Under the pieces are notes generated by a model. That model saw only the letters and a program-made list of their open reading frames with translations. It ran no database searches and was not told where the DNA came from. From the NCBI RefSeq assembly GCF_902459465.1, contig NW_022985698.1, positions 62,001 to 126,000 of the forward strand: a stretch of 64,000 bases of DNA, read 5' to 3'. Source of the DNA: Asterias rubens (Eukaryota > Echinodermata > Asteroidea > Forcipulatida > Asteriidae). Shown piece after piece: positions 41,490 to 51,700 of this stretch (positions are counted from its first letter, which is position 1; the number at the start of each line of letters is the position of its first letter). A program made the position numbers and the translations under genes.

Positions 41490-42616
41490 CACTGTAAACC
41501 AATTGGGTAAAAAAATTCTCAACTTTTTACCTAATTAAGGGCGAATAGTGAACTCCTTTTGGGCAAAATATTACCCATCAAAGTTAGGCACTCTGATTGC
41601 CAAATAATTGGGTAATATTTCCGCATCAATAGTTGGGTATATTTTGGTAACCAACAGTTGGGTAATTTTTTGTTTACCCATTTTCTGGGTATTTAATACA
41701 TTATCAATAACCCACTTATTGGGCGATGATTTTATTAATGATTTAACCCTTTTCGGTGTTATCCAACAAATGGTGAATGTATTTAACCCTTTGATTTACA
41801 GTTTCTTCTGTGATACGTCATACAACCAGGCGTAGAAAATATCATTTCCACGATGCCAAACGGTGGTGAGCTGTGACCTTCCAAGGCCTTGGCATCTCTC
41901 TCAAAATCGAGAGGGTGCTCAGTGGTTTGTAGATGCTTTGGAAGGTTTGTTTTCAACTAAATACTGTTTGTTTCTTGTTCAGTTGTTGTACACAGTCGTG
42001 ACAGTTGCAGCGCAAGCACACGCATACATGCCACAACCGGCGTTGCACATAATGGCATGATAAAACTGAAACTAAAAACTGAAACTAATTCAACAGTAGT
42101 GTCACTTTGTTGCTCCCCCTGCAACTGTCACGACTATGTACGACTGAATAGAAAACACAACTTCATATTTAGTTAAAAATTAACCTTCAAATTTGATCTA
42201 TATCTACTGGAAAACCCCGCTCGTCACAGCAACTCCTCCACTCGCCATGTTGGAAAATATCGTTATGTTTGTTCATACCTTGCCCATCTTTTGGGCAACT
42301 CTTTGATCGTAGTGCGCATGATCGGATGATTTTGACCAACTAATGTGCATCATTTTAACCAACAATCGAAATTAACTAAAATTACCCAAAAAGTTGCTCC
42401 AATAAATAAGCAAAAGTGTAACCAACAGTTATGATAAATTCAGATTACGAATTATTTGCCCAACACTTGCCCACATTTTGTTCCGCTTTTTAAACAAAAA
42501 ATTGGCAAACAAAATGTTTGTCCAACACCAATTATTGGTTTTGTTGGGCAATTATCGACCAATAATTGTTGAAGTTACTTTGCCCAACAAATGATTTGAC
42601 CAACGTTTTTGCAGTG
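41490..42616. mobile_element. Non-autonomous DNA transposon with ACACTG ends
   Basis: The left end is ACTGTAAACCAATTGGGTAA and the right end TTGACCAACGTTTTTGCAGT. Both arms are full of TTGGGTAA/TTACCCAA-like (left) and TTGGGCAA/TTGCCCAA-like (right) words in opposite sense. The middle (41860-42150) has an inverted GTTGTACACAGTCGTGACAG region. No transposase frame. Confidence 0.6.
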
Positions 42617-42619
42617 TAG

Positions 42620-43196
42620 CAAGTTGTCAAAGGTCAAAGCTCACTGATATACGTGGTTGAAACTAAATACATTATTTTAGTTTCGTTTCAGTGTTTATTT
42701 TGGTTGGATTCTGAACGGAAATCTGTGTTGATTTGTTAGAATTACTAATACCAAGGCCCCTATTACTCAGCACCGTGTGATATAAGTATTTTTTTTATTT
42801 TCAGTAGAGCAAAATCAAGGTTTGGGACTCTCTGATAAGTGACGGTATTGGCAGACTGATAAAGTAAACTAGTCAGTTTCCATTTTGATTCTGTCACTTA
42901 TACATTTCTGTTTCTATACAAGCAAAGTTTTTTCGAACATAAATCTGCCAAAACAAAGGTGATGTTATCTCTATAAACCTTGAACTCAATGAAATAGTAA
43001 ACAAGTAAGAGCAAAGTCCGAGGTATAGAAACCTTTGCGTCATCGAAACGCCATATACTCTGAAACGCAATCTTTTGGTAAAACTCAAGTGCGAGGTTGC
43101 TTTTCGTTCATAATAATTTAGTTGGTGATATTTGAACGGTTTGTTTTGTGGTTTTCAACTTTTGAGACCCAAATCTAACCGAGCTTTCATTTTGAA
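42620..43196. other. 5' flank of Shisa-like B
   Basis: AT-rich; no certain promoter motif. Confidence 0.4.
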
Positions 43197-43257
43197 ATGG
43201 CATTCTCAATTGGTGTGTTGGTGCTTCTGGTGATTAGTGGCATCTGCGTCTCTCCAG
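43197..43257 (+). CDS. Shisa-like B exon 1 (signal peptide)
   Basis: ATG at 43197 preceded by TTTTGAA; hydrophobic GVLVLLVISGICV core; donor CCAG|GTAATT, phase 1. Confidence 0.78.
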
Positions 43258-46200
43258 GTAATTGTAAAATTTGTTGATCAATTCATGTCATTGGTGATTT
43301 GCAAATGTCTATGTGGTAGGCCTATATACACCTTCGTTGCCTTTGAAGTTAATGCTAAACTTGTAATACAAGGTTGGATACGTTGAGTAATTCACTTAAA
43401 CAAAAATCCCGTAAAATTTACGATCCTTTTCCTGGCAGAGGGTGCCTGTTAAATCACCGTAAACTTTACTGTGGCAATTTGGTAAATTGGGCCTTGAAGG
43501 GGTAGTTTGCAAAACATCCACTGTGAAATTTACTGCACTTTACCTGGCACCCTATGCTGCCAGGTAAAGCACCGTCAATTTTACGGATTTAATTTTTTTT
43601 TTATTTACAGTGTTGGAACCTATTGCTTGTTTTATCCTTGTTGTAGAGATAGAGGCCTGCCATAGCACTATAATCTGTGAAAATGACATTCAAATAGGTG
43701 GTTTCTTTTTTGAGATATTGCCGAAAATCCGGAGCAGAAATGTCCATGCAGGAGGTGGAATAATCCTACATGAATGTATACAATCTGAGAACGTTACGCG
43801 GTAACGCTTCTCAGATTCAAATTGTGCCCCTACCTACCTCATTTTGGGGTTACGTTGTTTTGAACGTGAGCTAAACAAGATGGTTGCACCCAAGATAGGA
43901 AACTCCAGACTTGTAAATCAGCCTGGTGAAGGAAATCAGCTGTTATTTTGTCTACATTTTTTTGTTGTAAAGAAAGCTAGCTCAGTGATACACTTTCCTA
44001 GTGCTGAGGACACTGTTCCTTAAAACTCTGTGAAATCTAAACCACAGGGCTTACCAAAATGTGGGAATACCATCGCTTCAACATACCACATAAATTTGGT
44101 TCCTAAGAGTTTCAGACTTTTCTGCAATGACTCTCACCCCTCCAATACACTGTTTTTCCCATTCTATCTTTAGTGCATGGTTATTCATGCCCTGCTGTGG
44201 GTGATAGTTCTGGATTCGTCTGCCCGCAGAACTTTGATGCCGTTGATGATTTTTACTGCTGTAGTGCGGGAAAAGAATACCAATTTTGTTGTGACTACTA
44301 CGAATACTATGGTTATGGATATCTCAGGTATACTATTGACGACTACTATACTACTACAAGTATTAATATCGCAGGGATACTATTTATTATAATACGACTG
44401 CATACTACAATTATTGATATTGGTTATACTATTCTTTACGACTACTATACACGTATGGATATCTCTGGTATATTATTCTATACGACTTCTACAGTAATTG
44501 ATATCTGACGTGAAGTCTGCTACAATTTATATACATAATATTCTCAGGTATTATTCTATAGAACTGGGCTTCAACCATGGATATCTCAGGTGTATTATAT
44601 TCTATACGACTACTATTAAAGACAGATGCATGTTTCATGTGTGTTGTTTTTATAATATGACACCTGCTGCAGTATGTTTATCTCAGGTATATTATACTTT
44701 TCTATATATCAAAAAGACCACTACAGGACTACTATACAAGTAGGGATACTTTGCTACTCCATATAATTGAATAGATCGACACCTTTAAGATAATAATTTC
44801 TGTTTATAGAAGATAACGGCTGCGGCTCAAAGTTTGTATCAAACTTATATCAAAAAGTTTGACAAAAAATTTACGGGGACTTTAGCTTGATGTTGTTGTC
44901 ACTGCATAGAATGGAATGTGTGTGTCTAAAGTTTGTTAAAGCAGTGCATTTGTTGCCCGGTGTGGCAGGAGATTCTGTCACCCCATGCGGTGGAGCTGTG
45001 TACAAACTTCTTCTGATAGCGCCCTCTATTGAATCACCCTCAGCCCGTGTTAATTTTACGATGGGGGACAGAATCTTTGGGACAGATTTCCCTATTACAC
45101 TGGAGCTAATGTGTTACAAAGTGTACATGTTAAAACAAGGAAATGTACATTAAATGTGATTTGAGACATTGCATGCATAAGGTATCAAATTTTGTTTGCG
45201 GTTACACCGTGTGTGTCTACTTGCCAGGTATTTTTTTTTTTAGAGAACTGTCTTGCTAAATTATTCTACTACCGCGAAGTATACATTTAGACATGACAGT
45301 TCTTTTCACAACTGAGATGTCTCAAGAAATCTTAAATATCCTCCGCTGTAGTAGAACATCATAATAGCAAAATAGTTCACTAAAAAACAAAATCTACTTG
45401 GCAAGTAGACACACACATGGTGTTACCGCAAACCAAATATCTTGTTTTAAACCTGTATTTCATTTGGTTTTATTTCTCCACAGTACTGCAGCCATTATTG
45501 GTGTGATAGGTGGAAGCCTTATATTGCTTATACTCATCATTTCATCGATCATAGCTTGTTGTGTCTGCTGTGCAAGGGCGCCCCCTCGCTACCCAGTCAG
45601 CACTCGTGTCCACACTACGACTATCGGTAAGACTCAATGGAACACGCATAGACTGGTCCCTCCTGGGACAGGTATTGGCTCTATACGTTAACCCATGCAC
45701 GTCAGATTTAACTGTGAATCTCCAGTACCCAAAAGGCCATGTAAAATTATGCGAGGTCAAAGGTGATTATGTACGTGGGCCCACAGCCGACCTCTGGCGT
45801 AATTCATAGTAAGATATCTTTACAGTCTATGCTCTTTCGAAGTTCCATCTGCAACCTTTTGTTATTTTCTCAGAAATCTGAGAAGCGATTCGCGCATGAA
45901 TCGTTTCTCAGGCTTAAATGTTTTGAGGTGAAAAAGATCCGAACCATCTATGAAGGGAGTCCTTCTTCGACAAAAAAATATCAAAACTATTTAACTCAAT
46001 GGTCATCAACGTTGTAAGAGCATAATGAAAGAAAAAACACCATGTTGCACAAAATGTGTGTGATTTCATTCGGATGCATTCGGAAGCTTCAGGTCTGAAG
46101 TCTTTTAACATGTGAGAGATTACCTCTTTTCTCAAAAACTGTATTACTTCTGAGGGATCCATTCCTCACTATGATGTATACTATTAAAAGCTCTCCATTG

Positions 46201-46643
46201 CTCGTTACCAAGTAAGTTGTTCACTTACTGTATTTTTAAGTAATTACCAATAGTGTCCAGTGTCTTCAAGCATATGCTGTAAATGGGGTAACCATGTTCC
46301 AGCCGAAGGAGGAGGTGGCAACGACCCCTGAATCAATAGTTGATTGTAGCTTACACCTTGAAGTGGCCTTCAGGCCTTGTGTGTCTGGCGACTTGTGTGT
46401 CTGGCGACTTGCATAATATTATTTTTTTTTTTTTTACTTGTAGGCGTTGGACTAACATTTTTTCATAATGTCTTTCCCACCTTAGCACATCCTTGTGAAC
46501 CCTCAGCACCCATCATGACCGTCAATGCCCCACCGGGTTACTACACCGCTTCAGCCCAACCAGCACCACCCCAACCCCCACAAGGAGCCTTCGAAACCCC
46601 AAAACCAGGACAGTACCAACAGTTCCAAAATGAACCCATTTAA
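43197..46643 (+). CDS. Shisa-like single-pass membrane protein B, four exons
   Basis: Exons 43197-43257, 44174-44327, 45484-45626 and 46486-46643 give 171 residues. Signal peptide (MAFSIGVLVLLVISGICVSP), six-cysteine domain (SCPAVGDSSGFVCPQNFD, FYCCSAGKEYQFCCD) and Tyr-rich EYYGYGYL, one membrane span (IIGVIGGSLILLILIISSII) followed by CCVCCARAPP, then a Pro/Gln-rich tail with a PPGY (PPxY) motif, which in Shisa-like proteins binds WW domains. Exon lengths and phases (61 nt phase 1; phase 2; phase 1) match gene A exactly in order, so the two are paralogues from one local duplication. A good AATAAA lies at 46796. The family assignment is by architecture; overall identity to gene A is low outside the cysteine domain. 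Confidence 0.8.
43405..43590. mobile_element. MITE with CCGTAAAATTTACG ends
   Basis: CCGTAAAATTTACGATCCTT and CTGGCAGAGGGTGCC at the left are matched by GGCACCCTATGCTGCCAG and CGTCAATTTTACGG at the right. Non-coding, in intron 1 of Shisa-like B. Confidence 0.7.
43600..44170. other. Intron 1 of Shisa-like B, nothing recognised
   Basis: An open frame at 43610-43804 has no exon support. Confidence 0.4.
44174..44327 (+). CDS. Shisa-like B exon 2 (six-cysteine domain)
   Basis: Acceptor TATCTTTAG; reads HGYSCPAVGDSSGFVCPQNF, DAVDDFYCCSAGKEYQFCCD, YYEYYGYGYL; donor CTCAG|GTATAC; 154 nt, phase 1 to 2. Confidence 0.82.
44290..44745 (+). repeat. Array of copied exon tail and splice donor, Shisa-like B
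   Basis: The exon 2 end (GACTACTAC, GGATATCTCAG|GTATACTATT) is repeated through the first 420 bases of intron 2. CTCAG|GT junctions lie at 44327 (exon end), 44547, 44589 and 44686, with altered ones such as ATATCGCAGGGATA and ATATCTCTGGTATA between. It is the counterpart of the array in gene A. Confidence 0.82.
44746..45160. other. Intron 2 of Shisa-like B, nothing recognised
   Basis: A frame at 44887-45153 (+) has no splice context that fits the gene. Confidence 0.4.
45165..45445. mobile_element. Foldback element with GTGTGTCTACTTGCCA arms
   Basis: TTGCGGTTACACCGTGTGTG and TCTACTTGCCAGG at the left; CTTGGCAAGTAGACACACAC and ATGGTGTTACCGCAAAC at the right. The GCGGTAACACCAT part is shared with the R4 family. 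Confidence 0.75.
45484..45626 (+). CDS. Shisa-like B exon 3 (membrane span)
   Basis: Acceptor TTTCTCCACAG; reads TAAIIGVIGGSLILLILIIS, SIIACCVCCARAPPRYPVST; donor ATCG|GTAAGA; phase 2 to 1. Confidence 0.8.
45990..46269. repeat. R1 repeat, truncated and diverged
   Basis: Right half recognisable (GCTCGTTACCAAGTAAGTTG, TAATTACCAATAGTGTCCAG). Reverse orientation. Confidence 0.6.
46486..46643 (+). CDS. Shisa-like B exon 4 (PPxY tail)
   Basis: Acceptor TCCCACCTTAG; reads HPCEPSAPIMTVNAPPGYYT, ASAQPAPPQPPQG, ending QFQNEPI, stop at 46641-46643. Confidence 0.78.
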
Positions 46644-46795
46644 GGAGAATAGTCACGAATCTGTTCGGTAGAGTCTATTCTCTGACTTAAACTATTTCCC
46701 CAACATTGTCAAATTGTCAAAAAAAAATTACGTTTGAAACATTATCGAGTACAATGTTTTCATATCGGTTTACCATTTATTGTTTAGGAAATTTG

Positions 46796-46801
46796 AATAA
46801 A
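46796..46801 (+). promoter_or_regulatory. Polyadenylation signal AATAAA for Shisa-like B
   Basis: AATAAA lies 153 bases after the stop, followed within 30 bases by a T-rich stretch. Confidence 0.6.
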
Positions 46802-46809
46802 ACATGTGT

Positions 46810-48683
46810 CCAGCATTTCATGTTGTCTTTCAATTTGGAAAGACAGTAATTTTCTAGTCGAACAATCACTTTGGGTTGGTACAAACCGACTGTTCCGTGT
46901 AGATTCGTACTGTCAGAGTTAGTCACAGTTTGTTTGATTGGACAGAGATTCATATCCCATTATTGGGTAATATAATTACTATATATATATATATTATTAT
47001 AATATAATAATTTTGTCAACGTTAATTCGGTTAGACTTAACTAACTTGCTTTAGATTATAACTGTTTTGTTAGTTTGTACCGTTGATCGTTTATTCCCGC
47101 AACTAAATCACGGGATTAGTTTACAAATCAGTAACTTCAAGGATGAAAATATTTTGCTAACTTTTTTAACATGGTGTTTTCTATTAAATTATCATTTTGT
47201 AAGATTTTTACCACAACTTTATAATTAAAGCAGTGATGAAAACGTATTATTGATTGACTGACGACGAACTCTTCACTTATTTTAATACCCAATGCAGTCC
47301 ACAGTATTGTTTAGTTTTCCATCGATATTATTGATTTTCAGATAGAGCCAACTGTATTTTTAGAAATCTTATGGCACTTTGTGGTTTATGTGTTTTGTTT
47401 TCCAACGGTTTTTATTGATTTTTCAGATGAAAAGTGTATTTCTAGAACTCTGTTTGCGGTTTCTGTTTGTTTTGTAAGACCTGTGAATAGGGGAGGGTTG
47501 GGTTTGGACGGAATGGGAGGGGCTCTTAATAAGAGCTTGTGTAAGAGATATTTATAGTCCATGGATTTTACGTATAATGACAGAGCATGACGTCTGGGCA
47601 TTTAATTAATTAATTAATTAATTTGACAGAAACAACAGGGGGCGTGGAACTGTGTGGGAGGGGGTTGCATCTTGTGGCTGGTTAGGTTGTGAGTAGGCCT
47701 AATCATTATTCGGCCATTGTTTTTTTTGTTTTATGAAAAATCCCACTATTAAGCATTTCAACGTAACATTTATATTTACAACTTTGGGTAGGCCTAGCTT
47801 GTGAGTCAGGGCGGGGGGGGGGGGGCAATTCTGTTTGTGTTTTTGCAAGGCTGTAGCATCCGTCATATTTCGCTCGCTTAGTACTTCATCTCCCAAATTC
47901 GAAAAGTTTGCATAGTTGCTGATTATTTGATTATTTTGTCTAGTAATGTTTTTTGTTTGTTATTACTATAGGCCCTTGGTGTTAAAACAAGTACGTAGAG
48001 TGGTAGTCATACCGATGAGGTAGCAATTGACGCAAATGGGTTGAACCATCCACGATCATGAAGAGGTGTGTGTGGTTTAATTTCATATAAGGCAAGCATG
48101 TTGGGGTTATTATACCTCAGTCTACAATGCTAAAACACGCATACTTTTAAGAAGAGATTGTGTAAAGTTGAGACTAAAATGTTATAAAATGCTATATACA
48201 TGTACTTACCAACCAAACTTCTACCCATCCGATTCGATTGTTTAATTTTTACCCCTTCTGTAAACCCCCTTCGCGACAATGGACGACCCTGCTACCTTTA
48301 ACAACACGTCACTACATAGACGCCGTTTTATGCCCAAGTGAAAATAAGGCCTCTTTGGCCCTAGCCATTAGTCAATGGTCAAACTTAAACTCTCATTTAA
48401 AGAGAGAAAATATTATTATGATCATCCATTTCTTGATACTGAATGAATTTGTTACACTGATTTTCTTTGTTGGTATAAACATTCGAAGTTGGGCTTATTT
48501 CAAATTGGGTGAAATCTAAATTTAGCGATGACCTGGTCGTGAGTCTGACGTGTGGTGGCAGCAGATAAACTGACCTTTATGTGGTTGTTTTGGGGTACGT
48601 TTTTCAGCTAGACGGGGGGTAAATAACATACTTTTCGGCCTCTTCAGAATTAACCGGCAATATTTTCTTTGGCAAGCTTAGAA
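46810..48683. other. Intergenic, low-complexity sequence only
   Basis: Includes (TA)n at 46980-46998, (TTAA)n at 47602-47625 and poly-G at about 47812-47826. No gene or mobile element recognised. Confidence 0.45.
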
Positions 48684-48711
48684 ATGCAGGAAGAAACCCC
48701 AATAGAAGACG
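48684..48711 (+). CDS. Bfr1-like exon 1 (start codon)
   Basis: ATG at 48684; MQEETPIED; donor GACG|GTGAGT, phase 1. The short acidic start and matching phase with exon 2 support it. Confidence 0.65.
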
Positions 48712-51700
48712 GTGAGTGAATGTGATATTTGCTTTGTGGTCTGGAAGTTGTTATTTTTAATTTTAACTGTCGGTTTTCGGGTGTCAAAAAAAACCCCACA
48801 CAAATCAAGTGCGGCAGTGCATGCACTGCTGTCACTGTGCTGTGGCCATGGTGGCCGGACATTCAGCGTATTTCCAGTACAATTACTGAGTATTTAGCCA
48901 GTATATAGTATATAGTCAGCACATACTGTCACAGAACACACGATCAAAACACAATAATTTTACTGTGTGCTGAATGAAGCAGCACCTTATGGTTCAGTGG
49001 GCACCTTTTTTCTTATTTAATAAAGGAGGAAATGTCTGCATGTCATGTCATGCATATTTGCAATGTCATATATAAAATATAATAATAATATTAATATTAA
49101 TAGCAAGTACATTTTTTTTTAAACATCCACACGATCGAATGATACAAACTGATATAGTATATTATTATTGAATTGATTGATATGAAGCAAACAGAGAACT
49201 TTGGTTTATTATTATTGTTGTTACTTGGTCTAGTTTGTTGAATGAATGTAAGTTTGTTTTCAAACCTTTTTTGCCAGAGTGCATCTCACTGAACTGAACT
49301 CAAATCAATGGTATCAGGACACTTCGTACCTTTGCCACTTCGTACCCTGGACACTTCGTAACTTTTCAAGGTACGAAGTGACTTTTAACACTTCGTACCT
49401 TGGACACTTCGTACCTTCTTACAAGACACTTCGTACCTTCTCACGAGTCACTTCGTACCTTCTCACGAGACACTTCCTACCTTCGTACTAATTCGGAATT
49501 TCTGCATCGTTTATGATTATTTTGTGCTTTGTGATCAGAGGATTATGAAATAAAAGCAAATCAAACCAATTGTTACTATTTTGTTGGGACCAAGGAGCCA
49601 TTTTGACGATTCGTGATTGTTTGACTTTAAAATATTTGTAAAAAATATTGGCGGAAGAAGTTGTCCTCGGCGGTAATTAAGCTATACAAAATATTTATTT
49701 CACATTAAAAATGACATTCACATATTCAAACAAAAATATTATTAACTTTTATCTCAACGAACATTAAATTATTGAGGATTCCACATTTTATTGAAGGTAC
49801 GAAGTGACTCAGCTGATGGTCACTTGGTACCCCCCCCATGGTACGAAGTGACCAATTTGGTTACGGTACAAAGTGTCCCGAAGGTACGAAGTGTCCAGGG
49901 TACGAAGTGGCAAAGGTACGAAGTGTCCGACGTCCAAATCGATTATATAAAGCTGTTGCAGAAAGTACTGCTTGACAAATTTCTTTGCTAAATAAAGCAG
50001 AATTTAGTTGAGCCTCAGTTACAACAATGTCAACTTAATCAAGTTTTGAGTGGTAACCTGTTTCTGTCAAAAATGATAAGTATAATTTATTTTTAATATA
50101 TCGTGGGGTCATATATGTTATCGACTCTCATATGTTTTCGAACCCTAGCTTTGATTCCTGTTTACCGCGAGACTGTGCGAGCTGCACCGGTGACAGAAGC
50201 TCTGTTGTTTACTCACTGTCTGTATTTTCGTCAGGCTTAATCATGCTGAGACTTAAGTTTCCTGTCGTAGGTTGCATAATATGCTCAAACATTTATAAAA
50301 TGGCTGATTTTTTGTATAAATCACTAGTGCATTATTATGCACAAATTGGAGCTTCCACATTGATATACATGAGTGATGGTGTAACAGAGCTTTTCGCGAA
50401 TCTTTCAGAAGAGCACTGGATTTAAGGGTGTTGGAAATTATTGGTTTTTTTTACACAATTAAAATCTTTTATACTCATGACTCAACTTCCTTATTGATTG
50501 AATGCATTTTAAAGGAGATTCAGCAATGATCACGACTTGCCTTTTTCGAACAAGCAAATCTTTTTAAAAACAGTAATAAACGTTCTCACTTTGTTTCCAG
50601 CATAATTTATTTAATTCATGTAATTATATGTTTTTGTTGTAGATGTCAAGAAAAAAGTGATGTTGCGTCCACCTAACCGACGTCGCTTTGATGATCAGCT
50701 GGAGCAAGTTCTGCTGGATATCCGCACCCGGGAAGCTGAACTGGTTGGTTTTTAACTCCATTTGGGATTTTAATAAATAATTGTTTATATTCCTTTATAG
50801 ATTGTTTCTCAAACCATTTAGCCTTAAAGGATTTGGGTACCTTTTCAAAATGTCCATAGATTAACATTAAACTTTACAAGGTTTGAAGATAATGATAGTG
50901 GAAAGCTTCCCTTCAAATATTACTTACTGAGGTGCTGTAGTTTTTGAGAAATTAGTAAAACAATGTCATGAAAATTAGTTTTTAAATGCTTAAAATAATT
51001 TTTGTCTCATGAGACAAAAATTATTTTCATGACATTGTTTTACTCATTTCCCCAAAACTAAAGCACCTCAGCAAGTAATATTTTCAGGGAAGCTTTCTAC
51101 TATCATTATCTTATAACTGTGTAAGTGTAGTGTAAATCTGTGGACATTGTGTTTTTTGTCCTACAAAAGTTACATACACCCTTTAACTACGTGTACCTAC
51201 GTAACAAGCTTGAATTTAGGGGGAATATCCACCACAAGACCAAAGAGTGCTTGTACATTGTAGGTTATGATAATTATTATACTGGACAAGTAATTATTAA
51301 ATACAAGAACTTTCTAAACAGTTTAAAACGTATGCCTTAGATATTCTCAAACCATTAAGCCTACTTTTGGAGGGTCTTGTTACAAATGTGCTATTATTTA
51401 TTTCCCTCAAATCAAAACCTCCAAAAATAGAGAAGATAAACTACTATCTGGGAGGAAGGTAGGAAATTGGCTGGGACTACTATCTAATCTGCGGTAGCGT
51501 GTCATGGCCGAGCGGTTAAGAGCACTGGATTCAAGCTCTGGTGTTTGATCAGCAGAGTGTGAGTTCGAATCCCGGTCGTGACACGTGCTACGTAAAATTT
51601 GGGAGGTAGTGCTTTCTGCTGTGCCACGAGGGTTTTCCAGACTATCCGGTTTTCCTCCCTCGGGAAAAATTAAACACTTTCGATCTTGGCTGTGCTCTGG

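Noticed and set aside
51499..51585. Genuine tRNA-Leu gene
   Set aside because: Acceptor stem pairs, but the T stem does not, and a SINE body follows directly; another SINE in the window shares that body.
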